A stretch of DNA of 64,000 bases, from positions 4,278,001-4,342,000 of the forward strand of contig NZ_CP063845.1 in assembly GCF_021018745.1 (NCBI RefSeq). Direction: 5' to 3'. The DNA comes from Gloeobacter morelensis MG652769 (lineage in GTDB: Bacteria > Cyanobacteriota > Cyanobacteriia > Gloeobacterales > Gloeobacteraceae). The notes beneath the pieces are model-generated. The model was not told the DNA's origin. It did not search any database and saw only the letters and a list, made by a program, of their open reading frames with translations. This document shows, piece by piece, positions 47,149 through 57,087 of this stretch. Each line of letters starts with the position of its first letter. Position 1 is the first letter of the stretch. A program made the position numbers and the translations under genes.

Positions 47149-48672
47149 TCAAAATTCCATGCGCCGGTAATCGGCGCTCATGCTGTCGGCCGGCCGGGCA
47201 CGGTGCTTTGCCCACTTGCGCAATGCCGACACTTGCTCTGTCATCGTTTGCGAAAGGGGCGATGTCGATTTGAAGGCGGCCAGAATGTCGAACTGGTTGA
47301 ACTCCCGGTTCTGGGCGAAGGCGCCGTACATGGCCGCCACCAGCCCCTGCTCGATCTCGGCTCCCGAGTAGCCTTCGCAGGAACTGGACAGCTCGGCAAT
47401 GTCGAAGCCGGAAACATCGTCCCGCCGCTTGCTGAGGTGGATGCGGGCGATTTCTTGACGTTCCGTGTCGCTGGGCAAATCGACGAAGAAGATTTCATCG
47501 AAGCGGCCCTTGCGCAAAAACTCGCTCGGCAAGCGCTCCACCCGGTTCGCCGTCGCCATCACGAACACCGGAGAGGTCTTCTCCTGCATCCAGGTGAGAA
47601 ACGAACCGAAAATCCGCATCGAGGTGCCACCGTCGGAGTCCGAGGAGCCCCCCGCACCGGCAAACGCCTTGTCCACTTCGTCGATAAACAAAATCACCGG
47701 TGAAATCGATTCGGCCACCCGCAACGCGTTGCGCAGGTTCGCCTCCGAGCGGCCCACCATCGAACCGTCGTAGACCCGGCCGATGTCCAGGCGCAGCAGC
47801 GGCAACCCCCACAGCCTCGCAGTGGTCTTGGCGATCAGCGACTTGCCGCAGCCGGGCACCCCCAGGATGAGCATGCCTTTGGGTTGGGGTAGGCCGTACT
47901 GGCGGGCGCGCTCGGTGAAGGCGTCGGAGCGCTGGGTGAGCCAGCGCTTCAGTTCGGCTAGTCCGCCGACCGAATCGATGGTGTCGTCGAATTCGAGGTA
48001 TTCGAGGATGCCGTTGCGCTTGATGATTTGTTTTTTTTCGGAGAGGACGATGTCGACTTCGGTTTCGGTGAGTCTTCCGGAGACGACTTCGGCTTTGCGG
48101 TAGACCTTGTCGGCTTCGTCCTTGGTGAGTCCCAGGGCGGCCTTGAGCAGTTTCTCGCGCCCCTCGGTACTCAGGCTGCCACCGCTGCCGAGAGCTTGGC
48201 TGAGGTGCTCGTTGAGCACCGCATTCAACTCGCTGAGTCCCGGAAGGGGAAATTCGACGACGACGACCTCTTTTTCCAACTCGGCTGGGATCTGCTGGAT
48301 GGGCGACATGAGCACGAGGGCTTTGTCGCTGCCCTTGAAGCTGGCTACAGCATCGCGCAGCCAACGCTTGACCGGCGCCAGGTCGATGAATGGGTGCAGA
48401 TCCTTGAAGATGAAGATGCCCGGCTCGCCTCGCCGCACCACCCACTCGATGGCCGCCTCGGGGGAAACGGTGTTGTGCTGGGCGGGCGCCCGCGCCGACC
48501 CGTATTCGACGATGCCGTGGGTGAGGGTCCAGACAAAAAGCTGGCGCGGCGGCTCGATTTGGGAGATGGCGGCGATGGCTTGCTCGGCGCGCTCCTCCTC
48601 AGAAGTCAGCAAGTAGATAAGGGGATAGCGGGCCTCAAACAAGACTTCGAGTTCATGCACGAGAATCGCCAC
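47149..48672 (-). CDS. Ycf46-like AAA+ ATPase
   Basis: A 507-residue cyanobacterial and plastid-type ATPase. The N-terminal half (about 1-230) opens LVHELEVLFEARYPLIYLLT. The AAA+ module has Walker A MLILGVPGCGKSLIAKTTAR (about 269-288) and Walker B VILFIDEVDKAF. The sensor-1-like ATANRVERLPSEFLRKGRFD and the C-terminal EGYSGAEIEQGLVAAMYGAF follow. Relatives are linked to CO2-uptake or photosynthetic regulation; no partner is evident here. A 60-residue gene lies upstream on the same strand. Confidence 0.9.
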   Translation of the reverse strand: MAILVHELEVLFEARYPLIYLLTSEEERAEQAIAAISQIEPPRQLFVWTLTHGIVEYGSARAPAQHNTVSPEAAIEWVVRRGEPGIFIFKDLHPFIDLAPVKRWLRDAVASFKGSDKALVLMSPIQQIPAELEKEVVVVEFPLPGLSELNAVLNEHLSQALGSGGSLSTEGREKLLKAALGLTKDEADKVYRKAEVVSGRLTETEVDIVLSEKKQIIKRNGILEYLEFDDTIDSVGGLAELKRWLTQRSDAFTERARQYGLPQPKGMLILGVPGCGKSLIAKTTARLWGLPLLRLDIGRVYDGSMVGRSEANLRNALRVAESISPVILFIDEVDKAFAGAGGSSDSDGGTSMRIFGSFLTWMQEKTSPVFVMATANRVERLPSEFLRKGRFDEIFFVDLPSDTERQEIARIHLSKRRDDVSGFDIAELSSSCEGYSGAEIEQGLVAAMYGAFAQNREFNQFDILAAFKSTSPLSQTMTEQVSALRKWAKHRARPADSMSADYRRMEF

Positions 48673-48734
48673 CTTTGGGAAGCAGAAAGGGCTCGGTAAT
48701 CAAGACAACCTTGGCCCCTCTATTCTCCCCCGGA

Positions 48735-48917
48735 TTACTCCGCTCGCCGCTTCCCGTCTTCGTTGCCCATGAGGTAGGCAATGTTGACCAGCTGCTTGAT
48801 CACTCCGGTAAGCTGTAAACTGACGAGCGGGTCAAGCTGTTCTGTGACGCCAAGCACGAAGCGCTCCGAAGAAATCAGCAGCGGCTCCGGTGCCTGGGCG
48901 ATCGTAGGACTATCCAT
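48735..48917 (-). CDS. Small hypothetical protein, 60 residues
   Basis: A 60-residue soluble protein: MDSPTIAQAPEPLLISSERF, then VLGVTEQLDPLVSLQLTGVI, then a helix ending MGNEDGKRRAE. An AGGA lies before the ATG, and a hairpin lies upstream. No family is recognised. The gene is separated from the Ycf46-like gene by 62 bp and may be co-transcribed with it. Confidence 0.6.
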   Translation of the reverse strand: MDSPTIAQAPEPLLISSERFVLGVTEQLDPLVSLQLTGVIKQLVNIAYLMGNEDGKRRAE

Positions 48918-49217
48918 AGGTATTTCCTGTAGTGATGTTTTGTCTGCGCCGACAGGTGCCAGGCACTCTATCGGTTTGTCGGCGGGACTTCGGATCCTGC
49001 AATTCTCAACTGGTTCCAAAACCTGCCGCGGGAGCGGCCAAGCAATAGCGCCGGGGAGAATCCTGCTCCACTGCACCAAGCCGACGATTGGACCCCCTAC
49101 CGGGAAAGTAAAGGATCCGCGCCGTCACACAGATCCGTATGGATGTCAAACAGCTTCTGTGCAGAGGCTTGAAGCCAACCGAAAATAAACTGAACCCGAA
49201 GTCCGACCGACCAAAAT
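48918..49217 (-). other. Intergenic region with a hairpin; no gene seen
   Basis: No convincing open frame on either strand. An inverted repeat, CGCCGACA (48947-48954) with TGTCGGCG (48977-48984), has a 22-nt loop and lies 30 nt upstream of the 60-residue gene, so it would sit in that gene's leader. Nothing else stands out. Confidence 0.5.
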
Positions 49218-49367
49218 TTAGAACAGGTTCAGCACGTCGCGCAGCAGGACATAGGTGGCCACCAGCATGGCCAGCCGCCCATTCCAGATTTCGGCCTGCG
49301 GGGAAAGACCGAAGACAAAAGCGTTACGATCCTGCCCGTTCATCTCAATGTTTTTGTTGGTAGACAT
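49218..49367 (-). CDS. hli: High-light-inducible protein (one-helix, CAB/ELIP/HLIP family)
   Basis: ATG 49367 opens a 49-residue protein: STNKNIEMNGQDRNAFVFGL, then SPQAEIWNGRLAMLVATYVL, ending LRDVLNLF. FGLSPQAEIWNGRLAM is the chlorophyll-binding helix of HLIPs (ExxNGRxAM); the Gly usually two places after AM is Val here. HLIPs bind chlorophyll and carotenoid in the photosynthetic membrane and dissipate energy or help chlorophyll recycling during stress. No HLR1-type element was found upstream. Confidence 0.9.
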   Translation of the reverse strand: MSTNKNIEMNGQDRNAFVFGLSPQAEIWNGRLAMLVATYVLLRDVLNLF

Positions 49368-49488
49368 GGGCGAAGCCTCGAATGTAAAGAATCTTTAAGA
49401 CTTTCCCAGCTTGCGTTGCCGCAAAGGCGACCGTCATCTGTCTGAAGGCATAGAAATTTCTAAACACCGACGCCTGTCATTGGGCGAA

Positions 49489-50031
49489 TCATCGCTGCAG
49501 GTACGGTTGAGCCAAAAGCCAGAGAATCAGGCTTTTGCCGTCTTCGATGCGGCCTGAGAGGACGCGGCTTTCGAATTCTTCCACCGCCAGCCACTCCAGG
49601 GCAATCTCCTCCTCGGGATCGATGCCGTAGCCGCTGGCGGGGGAAAGCTCGGCGGCCAGATAAAAGTGGGTGCGTTCGTTGGAGTTGCCCGGCATGCGAA
49701 AGACCGGCGGCAGCGTCACCCAACGCGCCGCCTCCAGGCCGGTCTCCTCCGCCAGTTCGCGGCGGGCGGCGTGGGCGGGATCTTCGCCCGCCTCGACGAT
49801 CCCCGCCGGAAATTCGAGCAAGTCCTGGCCGATGGCGTAGCGGTACTGGCGCACCATCAATACCCGGCCCCCGTCCGGTCCGCTCTGATACGGCAAGATC
49901 ACCGCCACCGGCGGCTGCTCAAGGATGTCCCAGGTGCGCACCAGGCCGTTGGCCAGGCGCACGCGGTCGCGAAATAGACGCAGCCGGCTGCCGCTGTGGA
50001 CCGGTTGGCGATCGAGGCGTTCGATGCTCAT
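49489..50031 (-). CDS. NUDIX hydrolase, ADP-ribose pyrophosphatase-like
   Basis: A 180-residue protein with the Nudix box GIVEAGEDPAHAARRELAEE followed by TGLE (about 88-110), which binds metal and hydrolyses nucleoside diphosphates linked to another group. The flanks VLMVRQYRYAIGQDLLEFPA and YLAAELSPASGYGIDPEEEI fit ADP-ribose pyrophosphatases. ATG 50031 (MSIERLDRQPVHSG) was chosen; upstream in-phase sequence is antisense to lptA. It diverges from lptA. Confidence 0.87.
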   Translation of the reverse strand: MSIERLDRQPVHSGSRLRLFRDRVRLANGLVRTWDILEQPPVAVILPYQSGPDGGRVLMVRQYRYAIGQDLLEFPAGIVEAGEDPAHAARRELAEETGLEAARWVTLPPVFRMPGNSNERTHFYLAAELSPASGYGIDPEEEIALEWLAVEEFESRVLSGRIEDGKSLILWLLAQPYLQR

Positions 50032-50119
50032 GGACGAAATCTCTTCGGCTTCCTGCGCCATGGTACCGGGTACGTCCGGCGCTCGTGGCATCATAGGAAA
50101 AAGTGAGGGTTGGTTGAAG

Positions 50120-50575
50120 ATGGGACGAATGGCACTTTGGGCAATAAGCGCGCTGATGGCCGCGAGTGTTCTAATGTCCCAGGCAATTGCCGCCCAGACC
50201 GCGAGCCGGGCCGGTGCCGGCGGCGGGGGACAGCTTAAAATCACTTCCGATATTCAAGAAGCCGATACCAAGTCCGGCGTCGTCATCGCCCGCGGCAACG
50301 TGCGCATCGAATATCCGGCGCGCAAGGTGGTGGCGACCGCCGAAAAAGCGACCTATCTGAGGGACGAGAAGAAGATCATCCTCTCGGGAAACGTACGCGT
50401 TGTGCAGGATGAAAACCGCATGAACGCCGAGGTGATGACTTATTTTATCGACAAGGGTCTGTTTGATGCCCAGCCTCCTTCGGGTAAACAGGTAGAAGCC
50501 GTCTACACTGTTCCACCGTCCGAAGATCCGCAGGAGCCGCCGCAGAAAACCTCCGAATCCAAGCCGCAGCAGTGA
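50120..50575 (+). CDS. lptA: LptA/OstA-like periplasmic LPS-transport protein
   Basis: A 151-residue exported protein. A signal peptide ([20 protein letters not shown]) is followed by one beta-jellyroll domain of the LptA/OstA_N type: [40 protein letters not shown] and [18 protein letters not shown]. It would carry LPS across the periplasm. The tail is Pro/Gln-rich. The gene overlaps lptB as GTGA, the usual gene order for the Lpt system. Confidence 0.9.
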   Translation: MGRMALWAISALMAASVLMSQAIAAQTASRAGAGGGGQLKITSDIQEADTKSGVVIARGNVRIEYPARKVVATAEKATYLRDEKKIILSGNVRVVQDENRMNAEVMTYFIDKGLFDAQPPSGKQVEAVYTVPPSEDPQEPPQKTSESKPQQ

Positions 50576-51300
50576 AAATCACCGTCGATCGAATCTCCAA
50601 ACAGTACAGCAAGCGGGTCGTGGTCGACGCGGTGAGCCTTGCCGTCGAGCAGGGTGAAGTGGTAGGGCTACTTGGCCCCAACGGCGCGGGCAAAACCACG
50701 ACGTTCTATATGATCACGGGCCTGGAGAAGCCCGACAGCGGCAGAATTGAGCTGGACGAGCGCGACATCACCACCCTGCCGATGCACCGGCGCGCCCGGC
50801 TCGGCATTGGCTATCTGCCGCAGCAGCAGAGCATCTTTCGCCGCTTGAGTGTCGAAGAAAATATTCTGCTGGTGCTCGAGCAGACGCGCGTACCCCGCAA
50901 GTTCTGGCGCAAGCGCCTGGAGGAACTGCTGGAGGAATTTGGCATCACTACCATCCGCAAAAGCCTGGGTGTCCAGGTTTCAGGCGGCGAGTCGCGCCGG
51001 GTCGAAATCGCCCGGGCCCTAGCGGCGGGCATGGAGGGGCCGCAGTTTTTGCTGCTCGATGAACCGTTCGCCGGCATCGATCCGATCGCCGTCTCCGACA
51101 TCCAGAAGATGATCGCCAGGTTGCGCGATCGGGGCATCGGCATTTTGATCACCGACCACAACGTGCGCGCCACCCTCACCACCACCGATCGGGCCTACAT
51201 CATGGCCCAGGGGCGGGTCTTCGCCGCCGGCACCCCCGCCGAGATGGCCGTCAATCCGCTGGTGCGCCAGTACTACCTGGGCGAAGATTTTCAGCTTTAA
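50572..51300 (+). CDS. lptB: LPS export ABC transporter ATP-binding protein
   Basis: A 242-residue ABC ATPase that powers LPS extraction by LptFG. Walker A is [20 protein letters not shown] (about 32-51), the Q-loop lies in [18 protein letters not shown], and the signature is [15 protein letters not shown]. Walker B is [16 protein letters not shown]. The start is GTG 50572, overlapping lptA. LptF, LptG and LptC are not in the window. Its last four bases overlap the convergent propeller gene. Confidence 0.95.
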   Translation: MKITVDRISKQYSKRVVVDAVSLAVEQGEVVGLLGPNGAGKTTTFYMITGLEKPDSGRIELDERDITTLPMHRRARLGIGYLPQQQSIFRRLSVEENILLVLEQTRVPRKFWRKRLEELLEEFGITTIRKSLGVQVSGGESRRVEIARALAAGMEGPQFLLLDEPFAGIDPIAVSDIQKMIARLRDRGIGILITDHNVRATLTTTDRAYIMAQGRVFAAGTPAEMAVNPLVRQYYLGEDFQL

Positions 51301-53243
51301 AGCAACTGAAAGTTCACGGTAGCCGAGGTGTACTGCGTGCCGTTGACGGTTACCACGGCGTACAGGCTGTGGGTACCGGCGGTGAGATTGGTGGTGCTAT
51401 AGCCGTTGGCATCGTTCTGCTGGTTACCTCCCAGCCAGTAGGGCGCCGTTTTCTCGCTCCCGACCGCTTTGCCGTCGATATAAAACTGGACGCTCGCAGG
51501 TTGGGTGCTCGCCGCCACCGAAGCCTGGGCGTAGATCTTGGCTCCCCGGGCGTAGACGACTTTATCCAGAATGACGCTTGCCTGCGGGGCAGGGGGGGCA
51601 ACAATCTCAAACTGCACGGCGGATGAAGTATACGCCACACCCTTGACGGTCATCTTGGCGCTCAGGCTGTGGGAACCTACCCCCAGGCCGCGCGTCGCGT
51701 ACCCCGGCACCACGCTGCCGCCGTTTTGATCCCCACCCAGCCAGTAGGGTGAGACGCCCTCCGTCCAGATCGCTTTGCCATCTACAAAAAACTGCACACT
51801 GGAGGGGGCCGAGGACGAAGCGACCGCCGCCTGGGTGTACATCACTTCTCCCTGCAGATAGCTTGGGCGATCGCTCACGACGCTCAACACCGGGCCGGTC
51901 TTGGGGGTGAGCTTGTAGATGGCCCCGCTCGCATCGTCGGAGATGAGCAAGTTTCCCTGGGCATCGACGGCGGTATCCACCGGCCGCCCCCAGTACTCCT
52001 GGGTGGCGCTATCCACCCAACCGGTCACTAGATCCACCTGCGCACCGGGCCTTTGGGTGGAACTGTCCCAGGCGAAGTGAGCCACTTTGTAACCGGTGCG
52101 CTGGGTGCGGTTCCAGGAGCCGTGCAGCCCGACCACCGCACCGTTGCGGTAGAGCGAGGCGAAATTGGTCGATTGCAAAAACGTCAGCCCGAGCGGGGCG
52201 GAATGGGCCTGGATGCCCCGGTCGATGCGGTCCATGGCGCCACAATCGACACTGCCACTGGCGTTCATTTCGTAGTCGCGGTCGAAGGGCATGTTGAAGT
52301 AGCCGTTGGCCGTATCGGGGTTGGGATTGCAAAACGGCCAGCCGTAGTTGGCTCCGTCCACCACGCGGGTAAATTCTTCGGGCGGGTGGTTATCGACGTA
52401 GGCAGGCACCACCTTGCCGTAGTTGCCGGTCGAATCGTCAAACGGATAGGCGATGTTGTCGCGGTTGTTGACCACTGCCCAGAGGTTGGCGGTGCCGGGC
52501 ACAAAGGCGAGGCCCTCGGCGTTGCGCAGCCCCTCGGCAAATAGCCGTCCGTCTGTGCCGTCGGCGTTGTAGCGGTAGATGGCGGCGCGCACCGGATCGC
52601 TGGTGGTGTCCGAGGTGCAGACGTTGCAGGTCGATGCGATCGACACGTAGAGCTTGTTGTTGGCGTCGAGGGCCATGTTTTTCAGTTCGTGGCCGTAGGC
52701 GCCTTCGAGTTCGGGCAGACTGCTGTCGGGCAGGTCGGTGACCACCGCCTGGCGGCTCTGGGCGGTCGTATCGCCGCTGGTATAGATGTAGCGATTGATC
52801 TGGTGGGTCTCGGCGATGTAGACATACTGCGTTGAGCCGATTTGATGAAAGACGATGTCGTGGGGCTTGCGCAGATCACTGGCAAAATCGTAAATCGTCG
52901 GGTCGCCGCTGCCGTTGGGTCGGACAAGCAGCACCTTGCCGGTACTCGGTTGGGAGACAAGCAAGTCGCCATTGGGGGCGACTGCTAGAAAGCGAGCCTT
53001 GCTGATGCGGGCGTAGACCGAGATGTCGAAGTTGGGCGGGATATTTAAGTAGCGCTCGACCGAAAATTTGTCGGTGCGCATGCTGGTGGGCACCTGGACC
53101 TTCGTGCGGACCACCGCCCCCGGTACGGTCGGCATGGCGGAACCATTGACCTGCATCAGCAAACAGGTCGCCACGCCGAGCGCAGCCCCTACAGCCGAAG
53201 CACGACCGGGCGACAACCGCGCCCACAGACGGTCTGGCATCAT
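51297..53243 (-). CDS. Secreted sugar-dehydrogenase-type beta-propeller with two Ig-like repeats
   Basis: A 648-residue exported protein. A signal segment ([20 protein letters not shown]) is followed by a six-bladed propeller like PQQ-dependent glucose/sorbosone dehydrogenases ([79 protein letters not shown]). Two tandem C-terminal domains of about 80 residues share [20 protein letters not shown]-like sequence. ATG 53243 follows AGGAG closely; the next ATG at 53240 is also possible. Confidence 0.87.
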   Translation of the reverse strand: MMPDRLWARLSPGRASAVGAALGVATCLLMQVNGSAMPTVPGAVVRTKVQVPTSMRTDKFSVERYLNIPPNFDISVYARISKARFLAVAPNGDLLVSQPSTGKVLLVRPNGSGDPTIYDFASDLRKPHDIVFHQIGSTQYVYIAETHQINRYIYTSGDTTAQSRQAVVTDLPDSSLPELEGAYGHELKNMALDANNKLYVSIASTCNVCTSDTTSDPVRAAIYRYNADGTDGRLFAEGLRNAEGLAFVPGTANLWAVVNNRDNIAYPFDDSTGNYGKVVPAYVDNHPPEEFTRVVDGANYGWPFCNPNPDTANGYFNMPFDRDYEMNASGSVDCGAMDRIDRGIQAHSAPLGLTFLQSTNFASLYRNGAVVGLHGSWNRTQRTGYKVAHFAWDSSTQRPGAQVDLVTGWVDSATQEYWGRPVDTAVDAQGNLLISDDASGAIYKLTPKTGPVLSVVSDRPSYLQGEVMYTQAAVASSSAPSSVQFFVDGKAIWTEGVSPYWLGGDQNGGSVVPGYATRGLGVGSHSLSAKMTVKGVAYTSSAVQFEIVAPPAPQASVILDKVVYARGAKIYAQASVAASTQPASVQFYIDGKAVGSEKTAPYWLGGNQQNDANGYSTTNLTAGTHSLYAVVTVNGTQYTSATVNFQLL

Positions 53244-53502
53244 CGATCTCCTTGGCATGTATATGTATTGACGCTGATTTCTGGGGGCGGCCGCTGATTT
53301 CTTCAACTGCTTGCGCACTGGTCAGTGTATCAGCCTGCATCAAAATAGTTGATATTTTTTGATAATTTTAAGCTTCTTTTGGGTACGCCTGTTTCGCAGC
53401 CGAGAAGGTGCATTTCAGGTCCAACTGTACTGCGTTCGATCCCCTGAACTGCAGGCTGCTCCGGGTGCTAGGGTCGTGGACGATCCAATTCAGACACTGT
53501 CG

Positions 53503-54210
53503 ATGCCGGTCTATTTATCCTCCTGCTTGTTGGGCCTGGCGCTGCTTTTGGCCCTCGCTTTTCCCGCCTGCGCTCAAGAAGTCCAGCCCGAGCGCACGTT
53601 GACGGTCAGTGGCCGCGGGGTCGCCTCGCTGCCGTTTACCGACGCCGTCTTCAACCTCGGGGTGCAGGCCGAGGGCCGCACCGCCGCCGATGCCCAGGCG
53701 CAGTTGCGCGAGCGCATCAATCCGCTGGTCGCCCGCCTCAAACAATTGCAGGTGCAAAAGCTTGCAACCACCAGCGTGCAACTGTATCCCCGCTACAGCG
53801 ACCCCACCCCCAAAGACGGCCCCAGCCAGGTCGTGGGCTTTACGGCGAGCAGCAATCTCCAGTTTCAGGTGCCCCTTGCCCAGGCCGGCACCGTCCTCGA
53901 TGCGGCCGTAGGCAGCGGCGCCAACGTCGTCCAGAACCTGAGCTTCACCGCCCCGGACGCGCAGTACGCCGAGGCGCGCGCTGACGCCCTCGCGCGGGCG
54001 GTCGCCGACGCCCGCGCCCAGGCGGAGGTGGTGCTCAAGAGTTTGGGACTGGCGGCCAAACAGGTGCGCACCGTCCAGGTCGGGAGCCCTCCCCGCCAGC
54101 CGCCGATGCCCTTTATCAAAGCCTCCAGGCCCATCGAAGCAGACTCCATGCCCATCGAGGGGGGTGCCGCCGAGGTCGAAGCGACGGTCACTTTGCAAAT
54201 TAGCTATTGA
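53503..54210 (+). CDS. SIMPL-domain (DUF541) periplasmic protein
   Basis: A 235-residue exported protein. A signal peptide (SSCLLGLALLLALAFPACAQ) is followed by the SIMPL domain: RTLTVSGRGVASLPFTDAVF, VQLYPRYS, then GFTASSNLQFQVPLAQAGTV. ARADALARAVADARAQAEVV and the C-terminal VEATVTLQISY fit. DUF541 proteins are periplasmic or outer-membrane proteins of unclear role, and some help resist oxidative stress. ATG 53503 begins the signal peptide. Confidence 0.87.
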   Translation: MPVYLSSCLLGLALLLALAFPACAQEVQPERTLTVSGRGVASLPFTDAVFNLGVQAEGRTAADAQAQLRERINPLVARLKQLQVQKLATTSVQLYPRYSDPTPKDGPSQVVGFTASSNLQFQVPLAQAGTVLDAAVGSGANVVQNLSFTAPDAQYAEARADALARAVADARAQAEVVLKSLGLAAKQVRTVQVGSPPRQPPMPFIKASRPIEADSMPIEGGAAEVEATVTLQISY

Positions 54211-54260
54211 ATACGCTCGGAAGCTGCCAAAATAGCTAGCGGTTGTGTTGCAAGGAAGAT

Positions 54261-56363
54261 ATGGGCAGTTACAGGCTGAGATGGCCGGGAGCGCTTCTGG
54301 CGCTGGTGCTGATCCTTTCGGGCGGCGGCGGCACCGAGTCGGTGGCGAGCACCCCGCCGCCTGCCACCCGCACCGAGCCGGTGAGCAGTACCTACGGCGC
54401 GCTGAAGGTGGAAGATCCCTACCGCTGGCTTGAAAAAGCCACATCCCCCGAAGTCCAGCGCTGGATCGACGCCCAGAACGCCCATGCCGAAAAGGTGCTC
54501 AGCCGCTACCCCGAGCGGGAGACAATCGCTGAGCGCGTGCGCGCCCTGTCGCTTACTTCCGAGCAACGCACCAAGCCGCAGCTGGTGGGCAATCAACTTT
54601 TTTATCTGCGCCAGGTGCCGCCCCAGGAGCAACCGGTATTGGTATCGCAGCCCTGGCCCACCGGCAAGGCACGGGTACTGGTCGATCCCAACCGCGGGGG
54701 CGGCCTCACCGCCGTCACCGAATTTTGGCCCTCGCCTTCCGGCCACTACGTAGCCTACGGCACCGCCGACAAAGGCACCGAAGACACGGTGATTCGGGTA
54801 GTCGATGGGCGCACGGGCCGAATGCTCCCGGAGGTGCTCCGGCGGGCGGGCGGGGGTACCACCCCCTCGGATCTCGTCTGGGACGCCGATGAAAAAGGTT
54901 TTATCTACACGCGCTTTCCGGTGGACAGCGTCGCTCCGTTCAATGTGGCGCTCTTTCACCACCGCCTGGGCACCCCCGCCTCCCGGGACACACTGCAGTT
55001 CGGTGCAGGCCTGTCGCCCTACGCCGAGTACGACCTGCTCGCCTCCAAAGACCACAAGTACGTTGCTGCTCTGGTGATGGCCGGTGACGGCGAACCCCAA
55101 TCGCTCTACGTGCGCGAGGCAGACGAGTGGCTGCCGCTGCTCAAGCCGCGCGAAGGGGTGATCGCCGGCACGTTCCTGGGGGAACGCATTCTGGTGATTG
55201 CCACCGGCGGCTCGCCGAAGGGCCGGGTGGTCGTCGTCGAAGGGGGCACCTTCCGGACGCTGGTGCGCGAGGGCGACTGGGCGATGCGCGACATCGCGCC
55301 GCTCGGGGAGAGTGGCTTTCTGGTCACCGAGGTCTGGGGAGCCGATTGGCGGGTGCGCCAGTTCGACAAAGACGGCCGGTTCGTGCGCACACTTTCGCTA
55401 CCCGCAAGCGGCATCGGCATCGATGCCATTGCCTCGGATGAGCGCTCATCCGAGGCACTCGTGGCCTACTCAGGCTGGACCGAACCGGGCCGCTGGGTGC
55501 GCTACGACGGTACCGCCGGCAAGTCGAGCGAAATGTTTGCAGTCAAAGCGGCGGCGGACTATTCGGGTGTAAAAGCTACCAAAATCGAAGCGCTGTCTAA
55601 AGACGGCACCCGCGTGCCGGTGACGGTGCTTGCTAGGCAGGGCACGACCCCCGACGGCACCGCCCCGGCCATTCTCTACGGCTACGGCGGCTACGGCATC
55701 AGTGTGCGGCCGACGTTTCTGGGAGCGAACCTGGCCTGGCTCGAACGGGGCGGCGTCTACGCGGTGGCCAATCTGCGCGGCGGCGGCGAATTTGGCGAAC
55801 AGTGGCACCTGGATGGCCGACTTACCCGCAAGCAAAATGTCTTCGACGATTTTGTCGCGGCGGCTGAAGCGCTGGTGCAAACGCGCTGGGTTGCCCCCGA
55901 CAAACTGGGCATCCTGGGAGGCAGCAACGGCGGCTTACTAGTAGGAGCAGCCCTCACCCAGAGGCCGGAACTGTTGCGGGCGGCGGTCGGCCAGGTGGGC
56001 ATCTACGACATGCTGCGCGTCGAGTTGCACCCGAACGGCGCCTTCAACGTCACCGAGTTTGGGACGGTCGACAATCCCGACCAGTTCGCCGCCCTTTACG
56101 CCTACTCGCCTTTGCACCGGGTCAAAGACGGCACCGCCTATCCGGCCGTGCTGCTGTTGACCGGCGAGAACGACCCGCGCGTGGATGCTTACCAGTCGCG
56201 CAAGATGGCCGCACGGCTGCAGGCGGCCACCCGCTCGGACCACCCGGTGGCGCTGATTACCCGCCGCGCCGCGGGCCACGGCGTCGGTGCGTCGTTCAGC
56301 CAGCGCACCGGCGACCGCGCCGCGGCGCTGATCTTCTTTGCGGGCGAACTGGGGTTGCCGTGA
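54261..56363 (+). CDS. Prolyl oligopeptidase family serine protease (S9A)
   Basis: A 700-residue protease with a putative N-terminal signal segment (GALLALVLILSGGG). A seven-bladed beta-propeller (about 80-420) follows. The alpha/beta hydrolase domain has Ser in GGSNGGLLVGAAL (about 562), Asp in TGENDPRVDAYQ (about 645) and His in AAGHGVGAS (about 680). KVEDPYRWLE at the N-terminus is the family start. The enzyme would cut peptides after proline. A Shine-Dalgarno-like AAGGAAG lies before the ATG. Confidence 0.93.
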   Translation: MGSYRLRWPGALLALVLILSGGGGTESVASTPPPATRTEPVSSTYGALKVEDPYRWLEKATSPEVQRWIDAQNAHAEKVLSRYPERETIAERVRALSLTSEQRTKPQLVGNQLFYLRQVPPQEQPVLVSQPWPTGKARVLVDPNRGGGLTAVTEFWPSPSGHYVAYGTADKGTEDTVIRVVDGRTGRMLPEVLRRAGGGTTPSDLVWDADEKGFIYTRFPVDSVAPFNVALFHHRLGTPASRDTLQFGAGLSPYAEYDLLASKDHKYVAALVMAGDGEPQSLYVREADEWLPLLKPREGVIAGTFLGERILVIATGGSPKGRVVVVEGGTFRTLVREGDWAMRDIAPLGESGFLVTEVWGADWRVRQFDKDGRFVRTLSLPASGIGIDAIASDERSSEALVAYSGWTEPGRWVRYDGTAGKSSEMFAVKAAADYSGVKATKIEALSKDGTRVPVTVLARQGTTPDGTAPAILYGYGGYGISVRPTFLGANLAWLERGGVYAVANLRGGGEFGEQWHLDGRLTRKQNVFDDFVAAAEALVQTRWVAPDKLGILGGSNGGLLVGAALTQRPELLRAAVGQVGIYDMLRVELHPNGAFNVTEFGTVDNPDQFAALYAYSPLHRVKDGTAYPAVLLLTGENDPRVDAYQSRKMAARLQAATRSDHPVALITRRAAGHGVGASFSQRTGDRAAALIFFAGELGLP

Positions 56364-56382
56364 GCTTTTGTCGGATGTTTGT

Positions 56383-56742
56383 CTAAAAACTTCGAGGTTC
56401 AATCGGCAAATCCAGAGCGATCATCAGTGCCCGCTCCAATGACTGCATCGCCTCGATCGGCAACTCGCCGCGCAGACGCAGCAGACGGCTTTTTGCGAGG
56501 ACACGCACCTGCTCCCCAAGGGCCAGCGAGTCAACCTCGAGACCACCTGCGGGAGCGCGCAATAGTACCTGACTTGGATACAGGCGCTGTCCCGCCCGGT
56601 AGGTCGTGCAGGGAACCGCTAGAATCACCGGACTGGCAGTATTGATGGCGTTGCGGCTGACAACGATAACAGGGCGCGTTCCTGCCTGCTCGGAGCCCTC
56701 GGTCGGATCGAGGCGAGCCTGGTACACTGCGCCCCTTCTCAA
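56383..56742 (-). CDS. MazF/PemK-like toxin
   Basis: A 119-residue type II toxin of the CcdB/PemK fold, predicted to be an mRNA interferase. The family core is MRRGAVYQARLDPTEGSEQA followed by GTRPVIVVSRNAIN and VILAVPCTTY, then LEVDSLALGEQVRVLAKSRL. The start overlaps the stop of the RHH antitoxin gene by four bases (ATGA). The pair lies between prolyl oligopeptidase and phospholipase-D-like genes. Confidence 0.88.
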   Translation of the reverse strand: MRRGAVYQARLDPTEGSEQAGTRPVIVVSRNAINTASPVILAVPCTTYRAGQRLYPSQVLLRAPAGGLEVDSLALGEQVRVLAKSRLLRLRGELPIEAMQSLERALMIALDLPIEPRSF

Positions 56743-57029
56743 GGATCTGGCTCGCCCTCGCCCAACTGCAGTGCCTCCCAGTCGGCAAAAGCGAATTCCT
56801 CCGCCAGAGTCCTTGCTTGCTGCTGGTAATGTGGATCCTCGGCCATGGCTGCAAATTCGGCATCAATTCGGCCACGCTCCAGCGCTGCAAGCTCCCGGCG
56901 CACGGCAAAAGCCGTGAATTCGTTGCGGCTGTGGAATGCACCGCGTTGCACTTCAAGATCCATTGCTTCTAGTAGATCTGCCGGTAGCGCCAACGTGGTG
57001 CGAATAATTTTGACGGAACGCCGGTGCAT
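56739..57029 (-). CDS. Ribbon-helix-helix antitoxin of the MazF-like toxin
   Basis: A 96-residue protein: basic N-terminus and an RHH-like motif, KIIRTTLALPADLLEAMDLE (about 7-26), followed by SRNEFTAFAVRREL and an acidic helical tail (FAAMAEDPHYQQQARTLAEE). It is expected to bind the toxin and repress its own promoter. ATG 57029 starts just before the RHH; a longer frame would add 13 residues. Confidence 0.8.
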   Translation of the reverse strand: MHRRSVKIIRTTLALPADLLEAMDLEVQRGAFHSRNEFTAFAVRRELAALERGRIDAEFAAMAEDPHYQQQARTLAEEFAFADWEALQLGEGEPDP

Positions 57030-57087
57030 GAGTGCCACGAAATCTGGTGTCACTATTGATGTTATCATTGCCGCTTATGATGATGAT

